Part shown: positions 25,101 through 37,100 of the stretch, piece by piece
How positions within the stretch are numbered: the first letter of the stretch is position 1
Layout of the letters: every line of letters starts with the position of its first letter
Assembly: GCA_963556195.1 (NCBI GenBank)
Contig: OY744528.1
Span: 56,777,369-56,841,368, forward strand
Length of the DNA: 64,000 nt
Reading direction: 5' to 3'
Source: Sepiola atlantica
Taxonomy: Eukaryota; Mollusca; Cephalopoda; Sepiida; Sepiolidae
Notes under the pieces: model-generated
What the model saw: only the letters and a program-made list of their open reading frames with translations
Told to the model about the DNA's origin: nothing
The model's database searches: none
Made by a program: the position numbers and the translations under genes

Positions 25101-28100
25101 TTGTTTTTTTAATCAAGTAAAATAAATTTACATTGTATTTCTATAGATAGTTTTACTAATAGTAAAAATAAATATTTATCATTAGTACCAGCAATGGAAA
25201 ATTAAGTTAAAAAATATAAAAGAACCATTTTGGAATCAGAAATTAGGCTAAAATTATTCCGATACCCCAAAATGTTCTGATTTTTACGATCCCGATTGAT
25301 CATCCCAACACTGATACAATAGTCGTGGCATAAACTGATACAATAGTCGTGGCATAAACTGATACAATAGTCGTGGCATAAACTGATACAATAGTCGTGG
25401 CATAAACTGATACAATAGTCGTGGCATAAACTGATACAATAGTCGTGGCATAAACATAGCAAAAAATCTGCGTTATCTAACTCCACTTGAAATTGAAGTA
25501 AAGTTCGGAGGTTTTAAAAGGGGAAATGTAGTAGCAGAAGGGATTCAAAGTCTGAAGAATTCAGCACCAAAATTAACAAAAAAAATATTTCCTGGTATTA
25601 AAACTTACATGCTGCTTTGTCTTGCGGTACAAGATGGAGTTCTATAAAAGGATCATCCACTTCATCAGAGTCAGCATCATTTTCCTCATCTCAAAACAGA
25701 AATTAAAATAATTTCTATAAACATTCATTTATAACTTTATAATTTCAAGTGAAAAAGTGATATTTTTAACATTTGGTTAATGCTTTCTGGTAGACACTCA
25801 TGTGTGGTTGCATGTATAATACCGTTATTAAAGGAACCAATCAGTCATTCCATGTCAAATGAAAGAGGAGTCAAATCATGACCGACATGGTTTTTTTTTC
25901 AAATTTGTTACAAATATAAATCTTCATGATACAAATTGAATGGTGCAAGTTTCACCTCTCAAGGTTCAGCGGTTCTTAAGTTATGACCTTTTAACCTTTG
26001 CCAAAAATATGAATTTTCGATGATACTGAACTAGTTTAATATCTCTAGTGTTTTTACACCCAAAAGTTGATTTTAAAGAACTTGGATGGATCTAAAATGT
26101 ACCATATGTATTTTTTTATTATCTTAGGTCAAATAAAGCAAGTTGACCTTGACCTTTGAAATTTCATTTTCTCAAAAACAATCATTTTTTAATTATCAAA
26201 AATAATTTGTCTTATATCATATTTTAAAAAGATTCATGGTGTGAGTGTAAAACTTGCTAGAAATGTTTTACTGAAATGACTAATTCAAAATCAGATATTT
26301 TTATATTTGTTATTAAATGATTATCAAATAAGATTTGTTATATTAAAAAATGTAAACAAAAACAAGAAATGTCTTTTTTCCCCAAAAACCTATTCAATCA
26401 TCATTTAAGCACAGGTTGATCTCTTATAAAACCAATCAGCAGATTACTCAGGATATTTTAGTCACAGTTTGCATATATTTTTATTTGTTTTCTGGACATG
26501 GCACTGAAGAAGAAGTATGTATATCTCAGAAGTCCATCTGGCAGTATATGTGTATATACTATTTCACATAAATATAACACACTGAACCTTTTTGCAATCA
26601 TGCATTTCACAAATTATCGGCCAATAACTTTTTCACATTTTAAATATAAATTCCTCACAAGTAATGAATCACTGGACATTCGCTATTAAGCAGTTCACTG
26701 GGTTTTTCTTAGATCTTTGAAAGCACAAATTCTGCTTTCATAATCCTTTGCTAGGATTGTTGCTTTCAATCCATCAATTCACCCTTCACTATTCTCTTGT
26801 CTTCTAAATGAACTGAAAAATAATTTCTTGTTCATTAACTTGTTTTTTTCATCTCAATCATTTTGCGTTACAAAATTCAAATATCTCCAATTTGCATGAT
26901 ATTGAAACCAAAGGTATCAGAGACGAATCAAGAAAGATTCCTAAAATTTCAAGTAGCCCCCCCCCCCCCCCCCCCTGGTAGACAGGTTAGTTTTATTCTA
27001 CCGTGCCACAGCTGGAACCGTGACTGGTGCCACCACAGCATTACAAAGGGTATCTCTATCTGTTGTGCAGGATGTCTACCATAACAGTTGTCAACGGTGG
27101 CATTGATGACAAGCCCATTCCCGTTGCTGCTGTTGCAAACGTAGTGGCATGTGCACATAAACCAACCAACTGCTACTTATTTTGTTGAATTTTTTTTGTT
27201 TTTTATTATTATTCACAGATATGGCAATACTAGAATTTGAATATTTAAATAGTTTTAGTTTTGAGGAAAAATTTAACAAATATTTTATACGTTATTATAA
27301 AAGGGGAGAGGGGTGATTGGCTTAATTGGCTAATACCTGGAGAAAAGAGCATGAACCCCCAATTTCTCCCATCTTTTAACAAAATAGAAACTAGTATTAA
27401 ATTAATATACAATAGGTATTTGTCATTAAACAACCCCAAAATGGTTGATATACTGTAAAACGGACAAACATTTTCCATATTTCGCTAACGATTTTTGGGC
27501 TAATTGTCTCAAAAGCAAATGTTATTGTTATAACATATTTTTGTCCTAATCCAAAGTATTTTCTTTTTTGAATATACCCAAATTAAAAACCGACCGTGTA
27601 TCTAACTTTGCCGTCGTGGGGAGGGAAATAGGAACTCTAATAAGACCCCATATAGAAAAAAGTATTCAATCATACTCACCAATAGTTTGACATCAGAATA
27701 GCATATAAAAATTAGAAGACATACATAAAGACAAAACAAGAACATAAGACTGCATACTTTTGCTTGACAATATAAGAATGGGCCAAAGTCTTATCTCGGC
27801 CTTACTTCTCCATATTGTATGAAGTATTCCAAAAGTTTTTCCATGAAAACGTTGATAACTAAAAACCATTTATCTAATCAGGCTGAAATTTTGGATAGTG
27901 GTTACTGGTATCAAAGCATCAGATCCATACATCAAATTTGAAAAAAAAAATCAGAAATTGAATGAAAATTTCGCCCGTGACCAAACTTTTCACGGTCAAA
28001 GTCATAAGATGCGGGACTTCATTGGCTACAATAGCGATGAACAAAATGAACAAAAACGGCCAAAAGTGTGACTTTCACCGTTTCCGTTACTTTGACCTAG

Positions 28101-31100
28101 AAATTTGACCAAAATTAAATCAGTTTTAAGTTTAACAATGACCGATATTTTGACCAAGTTTGGTGACGATTGCTCAAGCGATGTGGACACTACGCTGTAC
28201 ACAAACAAAATTAAACAAGAACAATCTCCTTGACGGAGGTAAACAATAGGTTAGACTCCTTAAATTGAACTACTTTACCAAAGAGATAATTTAGACCTTT
28301 ATTAATATCATACTGGTAATTTATTGGCAAGAAAAATTTAAAAAACTAAATTGACTACACGAACAGAGTAAAATATTTTTTGGAAGAAATTGCTTCAGCT
28401 AAAGTAACATGAGTGTAGGAAGTTTTAAGAATAAATTATTCAATTGATAAAAGAACGAACATTTTTGGGGTCTATCTGATGAAATATTTAAGAGCATTTT
28501 ATTTGTCTATTCCTATTATATATTCTGTGTAGGTAATTTGGTGCATAATTTGTTTTCTACCCATTCACAGTTGAAATGATTCATTCAAAGAAATGTCCAA
28601 TTCCATAAATGATGCCTTTAGAATGATAAAAATGATTCTCAAAACATTAAAGCATCAGATAAAGGTTTTTTTTAATAATTTTTTTATGGAAGTTGCTCCA
28701 GACAAGGCATGAAACCACTTGATGTTAGGAGCTAAAATAAAAAAAATAATACTACTTTAAGATCAAAAACTAGCCAACGATTTTACATGACAAACATTGG
28801 ATGGTACTAATTTAAGTCGTTTATATTAGGGGTGGGCTATAGAAACAAAATTTTTCAAATTTATGCCAAAAGTGGCTTATTACCTTCATTTATATGTAAC
28901 TAGATGGGAACAAGTGATTTTTTTCAAAACGGGTCAAAATTGGAGGGTCGCAAGCCTCAAACAAGATTTGGCCGCGTCGATCCGCAAAAACGGCCCAAAT
29001 TTCACCCCAAAAGACACTTAGCCACTTATTGCAAGTTTTAGGGTACATTTTTTGACCAGAAATGCCTTTATATACCAGAATCTGTCATTCTCATATACTG
29101 TCCTACAAGTATAGGGCTTCTTAGGGTATCTCAGGGTCCAAAATGGGTCAAAATTGGCCAAAATGGCGGTTTTGGGCCGAAAAACAGCTATTATCATCTC
29201 CCCTAGTCTATAAGACAACTCTGTATGGCTCCTAGCAGTTGGGAAAAACTGAAATGGGCACCCTGCTATCTTCTCCCATTCTTTTTTGGTGTTCTTAAGT
29301 GTTAAAAATGACAAAAAGTGGTCAAAAAGAAGAGAAAAAGGGCCAAAACTGAGTTTTAATGAAAATTACCATATAAGGAAATGTTTCCTTTTAATAGCAA
29401 ATCTTCTTTAAATGGACTTGATGACACTACATTGCACTAATTGTGAAATGATTCATTGCACTATGCTTTCTTTTTCAGTTAGTAAATGCAGTGAACATGG
29501 CTGGTGCAGCAGGGCAGATTGATGAGAATTACAGTTATGATGATTGGACTTTTCTTCTGCTTGATTCTCTTCCGACTGAGGCTGAGTGTGTTCAAGCTAT
29601 ACAACATCATGCTGCCAAATACAGTACCATAACACAGAAAAACCATGTTCATCAGTTCTCTTTGCGGCTCCTACAATTGTGGCAGAAAGCCTTTGGAAGT
29701 GATGTTCATTATGTAACGATACCTGGGATCAAACATAAATTTGATCGATTGCTAAAAGTCTACGACACGAACGTCTACAAAGCGAAAGGTTCCAGACGTG
29801 TGAACATGATCAAGTGGAAACGAGAACACTGTGTCCTTTTCAACCTGTTGGGAAAAGATGTGAACCCTGATGATTTTGATGACCATGAGCGTAGATTCTT
29901 TTTTGATCAAAAGTCTCTTGCACGTAAGTGGCTTATCGACACATTCCATGTGGATATGGAACACGAAGAAAGAATTCAGGCAGAGCAGCAACAACAGAAT
30001 CATTTTGATGATGATCCGTTTGATGAAGTAGATGAAATAAGTGACCAATTGCCACAGCTCGACACCTCATCAAACAATCTGAACTACTCATTGAATAGAT
30101 CAGGTGCCATCCGGAATACTCCTTCATGTAACAAGACTGCCATCCAAACAGATGTTACTTACAACTTGCGGATTGGTGCACAAAATTTCCAGAAGTCTAT
30201 CAAAATAGCTCTAGCAAACTCCTGTGCTGCAGCCAACATTTCGCCCCACCAAGCCAGAATTGCTTTTTAGGTTACTAGTGAGCAATTCTTTGGAGCATCT
30301 TACCAACTCTCTCCACCTAATACACAGCAGAATGGTGATGGTGAAGACAGAGCTGAAGACGAACCACCGGTGAAAAGAGTGCGATCAAAGGTCGAATACA
30401 TGGAATATCTAAATGTTATACCATGTGCCAAAACCATCATGGCGATGAAGCATCTGCTCGCAATTCAAGAGGAGCGAAACAGCCCTGGCCTTACTCGATA
30501 TGGTGCCATCAGATCCAGTAATGCTCCATTATGATACAACCACGCGCAAGAGGTTGAATGGAGAATGGCCATCAATCATTCTGCGTTCAGCAAACGGAAG
30601 AAAATATCGCCTCCGTTCACTGAAAATAGCAATACACATCGACCAGAAAACTGTTTGGATAATCGCAGATTTGAGGGTAGTTCTATTAAAATAGTCATAT
30701 CTTAAAAACTAAAGCACTTTAAGTGCTCAAAATACCATCATTTTGTTAGGAAATGAATATCCTTTCAGGTGCATTCATGAATAATAATATACATTATATA
30801 TTTTTAAGAGTTTTGAGCAAATAAGTCTCGTACCATTGCTGTATGCGGAATTTCGTCCTGAAATTTGGAGACTAATCAGGTAAAGTATCACTTTTAATGT
30901 TTGTCGGTGTACGAAGTAATTCGGCTCATTAATTTTTAAAAATAAGACTTCAACTCGCCGTCGGTTGAACATTTTTGCAAAATACATTTCCGTCGCCCAA
31001 TTAGTAAGTAAATCAATCATTTTACTTTTTTATGCATTAAAATTATAATTGTATATATGTGTTCTCTTTTGGTAGTCATGATGTTTCATGACCCTATCCG

Positions 31101-34100
31101 GAAAAAAAAAAGCGTTTTCTATTTATAGTTTGAAAAACATTGTAGTAGCTGCAGTAATAGCAGTTATAAACACAAGGCGATTTTTGTTTATTTTCATTCT
31201 AGAACGAATTTGAAAAATTTTAAAATATGAATATAAAAAATGTTGTTACATTTTTCGTACCCAACTAGTAAATAAATTAATCTTTTATCTTTTTTTATGC
31301 ATTAAAATTATAATTGTATGTTGTTTTGTCTTTCCGTAGTAGTAATTTTAAATTACCTTATCCGAAAAAATAGTGTCCATTTTTTGAGCGAAAGTCAACA
31401 ATGGCTGCTAGTATTGCTGATATAACATCAGCAGCAGCTAACTAGTCTTGTAAAGCTTTGTAAAAATAAGACAAAAATATTTTTGTGCTTATAAAGTTAA
31501 TCCTATTTGGTTCTTTTATAAAAAATACTTTAAAAAATACTGGTTTTCACTCAACTTTCGAACTTCTAGTAGTAATGACTTTCTAGTCGCCAATTTAAAA
31601 AAAAAATTAAGATTCTACTTTTTTAGGCGATTACGTGTAAACACCCTTAAAGTCTTGGCGAAAAAAAGAAAAAAAACAAAAAAATTTAGAATTTAGAGTG
31701 GGGGATCAGTTTTGCATATAAATTTAATGTAAAATGATCTCCGATTTCCCGGACATTCTTGCCTTTTAGTGAAATTTATAAAATAAATAATTACTCTACC
31801 ATTAACTCTAGGTACGACTAACAAGCCCACCTCCTAAAAATGCCTTCTTGAACGTATCATACCATTAACCTTAAATATGAGTGGCAAGCCACCCCCTAAA
31901 AAACTCCCTTAACCCTAACATTAAGTCCGAATGGCAACCTCCATCCAAAACAAAACCCCTTCCTTAACCTTATCAATAACCTTAAGTCCGAGTAGGAAGC
32001 CCTAATCCTACAAAAAAGCCCATTAAAACCAAACATAATTGTCTAAAAAAAAAAAATAAATAAAATAAAAAGCAGACCCCCATAAAAAAAAAACGCACAG
32101 GATTTATTTGCCATAGAAAAAAATTGATTAATGCCCTAAAACGCTAGAATGGCCCGGAAATGGTGAATTATTCTACATTAAATATATGTGAAACTAATCC
32201 CCCACTCGAAATTCTAAATGAATTGTTTTTTTTTCTTTCTGCTAAGTTTTCAGGGTGTTCACACTTAATTGCCCCTAGCCGTACCACTAACCTGAAGTTC
32301 AAGTGGTAAGCCCCCCCCCCTCCTCCCACAAAGACCCTCATAATCGTCTAAAAAAAAAAAAAAAGAAAATAAAGAAAAACGCACAGGATTTATCTCCCAT
32401 AGAAAAAATAATTAGCTGTCCTAAAACGCTAGAATGGCCTTGAAATGGGGGATTATTTTATGCGAAACTGATCCCCACTCTAATTCTAAAATAATTGTTT
32501 TTGTTTCTTTCTTTCTGCCAAGTTTTTCAATTTTTTTTAATTGCCTAAATAAAAAAAGTAGAATCTCATATTTTGGGGAGGTAACGGGGGTGAGTTAGCG
32601 GAAGGTGTTAATCTACAATAATGCCAAATAAATCTTGCAATATATTCATTTTTAAACAGTCTTAGTATTAGATTTTAGTTTCTTGTACATAAAATGTATT
32701 ACAATTCAACTTTGAGTTTTCTAACTTCTTTCTTTTAATGGATACATGGTATTTTTAAGGTATTGCAGCATATTTATGTGCACTTAGCGCAGATTACTTG
32801 GAAACCATTAACTTCTGGAGATTTTCAGTGGCACATTCTGATTCCTTGTACAAAAATACATTTATATGGTAAATTTCATTGCTTAATCTTGTATTTTAAC
32901 AAAGATATAACATTTTTACTGAAAAATTAGTGTAAAAAATGTGACGAAACGCATATGGTCTTAAAGAGGGGAAAATATCCAATCGTGTGAGTCACAAAAA
33001 TAGTCATAACTTCCTTATTTTTAGTCAGATTTAAAAAATTAAAAAAGATTCTTTCTTAGATCATCAAGCTCTTTCTATATATGCCATTATTGAGATATTT
33101 TAAGCAATTAAAATTTTTTCATGTGTATTGCTACTGAAAATGGCAACAGAAGACAGGCAGAACATTGTAAATGTGTTGGTCGCCTCACTGAGTAGACTTG
33201 CTGTCGCTTCATCTTCAGAAAAGAAGGATCTCTGGTGAAGTCGATGCCTGTAGTACAGATGAAGATAAATCTGGGGATTCTTCTGTCTGGCAGTCATGAG
33301 ACACCAAGTGAAGAAGCAATTTCGTTTCCGGATGCTGATAGTATGTACAATGAGCTGCATCAATCTGGCGAGTGTCCACCTGTGCTCACCGATGCTGAAC
33401 GAACCGTGCGTTGCCATATGGGATACACCGAAGGGACGAGAGTGGTTCATTGGTATGACACGGGAGAAAGTTGGGATGGATGAATATATTGTGGAATATC
33501 TAGAACCACTTCCCAACCACAATAGAAAGAAAACATGGCAATATCCTTCGCGGATTGAGGAGCAGAAGACATTGAAAATTCAATTTTTGCTGTGCAATGT
33601 CATTGGTGCATGGGACTTGACGAAACGGAAATCAGTATTTGTGCTAGAGAATTATGATGTGATAGATGAACTCTTAAAAGCATTATATTGATATTTTACT
33701 GGTTAATGATAAGTATCTTAATGAGTTGATAGGCAAATTTTAGATGCTTCTGTACCAAATCAATGCTTCATACACTGTGGAGTTTTACAGTATCATATCC
33801 AAGAAATTGAGAATTTAGGGCCATTTTCATCGATTTTTGGGAGTTGTGGAGAAAAATTGTGTAATCGATGGTCAAAAAATGTACCCTAAGACTTGCAATA
33901 AGTGGCTAAGTGTCTTTGGGGTGAAATTTGGGCCGTTTTCGCAGATTGACGCGGCCCAATCTTGTTTGAGGCTTGCGACCCTCCAATTTTGACCTGTTTT
34001 GAAAAAAATCACTTGTTCCCATCTAGTTACATATAAATGAAGGTAATAAGCCACTTTTGGCATAAATTTGAAAAAATTTGTTTCTATAGCCCACCCCTAT

Positions 34101-37100
34101 TTATATTTTTAATTGTCCACAAAAGTATATGACCATATACCAAAAAAAAAAATCAATATAGCAAAAAGGAAAAAATATTTTTTTTATGGGTACAAATTAT
34201 TAACACTGAATCAAAAAAATGCTATCTACATTCAGTAGACATAAAACCGTGCACAAGCAATATTTTCGATTTGTTGAATCTTTTACAGTTAGCACAAAGA
34301 AAAATATGAAATTTACATGAAAAGATAAACCATCATGATGTAAAAGTGGTTTTCTTCTTAATATAAAGTCACGGCCAACAAAAAACAAACAGACGGATCA
34401 ACTTATTAATAAGATTAGAAATTTCAAAAACAAAACGAAAAACAAAAAAAAGCCAACTTTTGTTGAGACTTACCAATAAAACAATTAATCATCATATAAA
34501 TACATTCATGTGGAAAATTAATGGCATCTCTGGAAACGCCGTGGACTGAAATGGCAGGATATTCCAAGGAGAAACCTTTACCATTTCCATTTCCAACCCA
34601 TGACAGCCGACTAGATTAAAAAAAAACAGAAAAGAATTTTAATGAATGAATATCATGAAATTCAGTTTTTTTGTTTCATCCACCAAATGTAATTTGAGTC
34701 TAGAACAGAGTCTACCTGCAGCTTGCAAACTTTGTGCAGCCCATCAGACCATTTTTGTGATAACTATTTTCAAATTTTAATAAATTTGTTCCTTGCACCC
34801 TTCCATACTTTTGCATTAGCCTAACATGCCTCCCCCCCACTCCTCCCCGAAAATTTTGACATGGTTGTGGTGGGTTTTGATAATATCCAATCTTCAAATT
34901 TTTCTAAAATTTCAATTGGAAAAACAATTTTGTTTTTTAATAACAAAACTATATTATTTTTGTGAAATCAGTACATATGTAACAAACTAAAAATGAAGAT
35001 CATTTGTAATATGATGAAATATATGTTGAAATTATAACTTCAAAAAGATTAAAAATAAAATTTAAATAACTATTAAATTACATTTCTGGAAAAGATGCAA
35101 CTTTAGTTCACACTACACACATTTGACTTAAAAAAAAAATTCCTTAGCTCTTAACTCTTTTTGCTGCTTCATCATTTTCTTTTTTCTATCTTTAGTTAGT
35201 GAATTGTTATTTTAGTTGACTTTGTGGAGGACTACTTTCTTCAGCTTCTTTTCTCTTTCAATTTGAAACCTTCGATTTATATCTTTTATATGAGGTTTTC
35301 ATATGAAATATTACTTTTGTGAACTGGATCATAGTGGGTGTCCTCTGTGGTAATGCTGCAACTTGGTGGTCTTTCAGGTCATATTTGATTGATTGCATGA
35401 CAGAATAAGTTCTTATATCCAGTTGATTGGATTTCTTACCAATTACATCATTGATGACATTGAAGGACTGTTCGATTTGTGGCCCACCACTCTTCTCTTT
35501 CGATTGCTGATCTGCAAATGTCAGTTTTTTGTCCGAGAAGGTCAGGTCAATCTGAATCCTGGATATTTCTTTTAGGCATTCATCCATTTCAAAGTTCCAA
35601 CTGATTACGGTTGAAAAATACTTGACCAGCTTAAGATGGCTATAAGTCACAGTGACCTTTAACTTTAGGGTCAATTGCAGAAAAACAAGTCAGTGCTTAG
35701 GGGCAGTTTTTCCTGAATATACTTGGCTACACTGATGTAAGCACTTTTCATCATTTTCAGGAAATCCTGATGTAGCATGCTCGGCTTTTTAAAGCATTTT
35801 AATGCTTTTTGCGAAAGAAGATGTGCTTTCCTGAAAGATGTAGATTTAGGTTTGTTACATCAACCTTCTCCAACAAATTCGCAGAAGTGATATCCCTTCT
35901 CACTTCCTGCTTTAAAAAAGTGTCGGAATAGGTCAGTCTGCATCATTGGTGCTTTTTGTTCAAGCATAAGGATGAATGATTTGAACATGGGTAGAATAGA
36001 TTCGTTCATTATCAACAGGTTAGTGTTGTTTCGATGATATATCTTTCACACCACTCTTTACTTACAACCCATTTTGGGTGGTTGTATGACATTCTTGCCT
36101 GCAATGCATGACTATATGCTCAATTCCCCTCACAGATTCCTTTGATAGTTGTTGTAACAGAGTCTGTCTATTATTATTTTATTGTTAAAGAAAAAGGGTA
36201 TATTATGCAACAATTAAAAAATGCTGCAAATTTTTTTCACTTGCACTGCAAGCGATAATTAGTTTTTGTTTTTTTAACTCGACAATTTCCGTAAAGTAGT
36301 GAACTCACTACGTATAATAAAAAAAAGAAAAAAATTTGGCCAAGATTAGTTACCCCCACACACTAAATACGTCTTCAGCTGATCTTTCAAAAGAAAACAA
36401 AAAGAATTGGTTACTACATAATATTAAACCTAATATTATTATCACTTGTGCACAATTATGCACAAGTCTGAAAGTTGGTGATCATTTGAACTTAGTTTAT
36501 ATAGGAAAGTGATCCTTTATTAGGAAAGTGATCCTTTATTCTAAAATATTAAGTTAACAAAAATAAACTGATTATTTTCTTTAAAATAAGAAATAATTGT
36601 CTCGGAAAGAAAGTGAAAAATGACTTTTTTAATGTTAATTGTTTGTTCATTACTAAAACAATACGATAACCAATTATAAAAATGAACACAAGTATAATAT
36701 GTTTGTACCGTTATGAAAAAATAAAATGTGTTTATTTTCTGACATTTGAGGTAAAGTTTAGACGATAAATTTATTTCAATGTTTGGACATGTTTTTTTCT
36801 GTCACTTCATGTCATTTTTGGAATCAATTTCTTCTTGGTTTTGCATAATTTGGTGCTGACAATCAGAAAGTTTAGCATTTTCGAGATGGTGAACTATCGC
36901 TAGATTGATTAATGATTCAAAGATTTTAGCGAAGAGCAGGAGAAGACTTATGAAAACTGGTACCACAGAGGCAATTTTCCAGCTATCGGGGAAGCAAGAT
37001 TCGGCAAGGCATTTACTAGAAGATTTAAAGAGGACAGGTGTCAACTCAGCAAAACATTTATTTTTATTACTATAGCAGAGATTAGATCAGGTCCACGTGC

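Larger units (their letters stand above)
29491..33691 (+). pseudogene. Whole broken gene of the 28827-34099 transposon
   Basis: After the premature TAG, reading continues to 30531. A frameshift near 30460-30490 then moves coding to the frame with VMLHYDTTTRKRLNGEWPSI and ANGRKYRLRSL (to 30694). After a long noncoding gap, coding-like sequence resumes at 33130-33691: TDAERTVRCHMGY, GREWFIGMTREKVGMDEYIV, YLEPLPNHN, NVIGAWDLTKRKSVFVLENY. Asp in LHYDTTTR and the later acidic residues are candidates for a DDE-type core, but this is inference. The gap may represent nested insertions. Confidence 0.6.
28827..34099 (+). mobile_element. 5.3-kb TIR DNA transposon, superfamily unclear, in CLNS1A intron 2
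   Basis: Terminal inverted repeats of about 230 bp (28827-29057 and 33870-34099) start TAGGGGTGGGCTATAGAAAC and differ at only a few positions. A 7-bp duplication TTTATAT flanks the element (28820-28826 and 34100-34106). The interior holds a plus-strand transposase-like gene in broken pieces (29491-30690 and 33130-33691), separated by ~2.4 kb of noncoding DNA with nested foldback repeats. A 7-bp TSD is unusual and I cannot name the superfamily. Confidence 0.9.

Noticed and set aside
25202..25486. 94-codon frame with repeated CHDYCISL
   Set aside because: Translation of the perfect 24-bp minisatellite.
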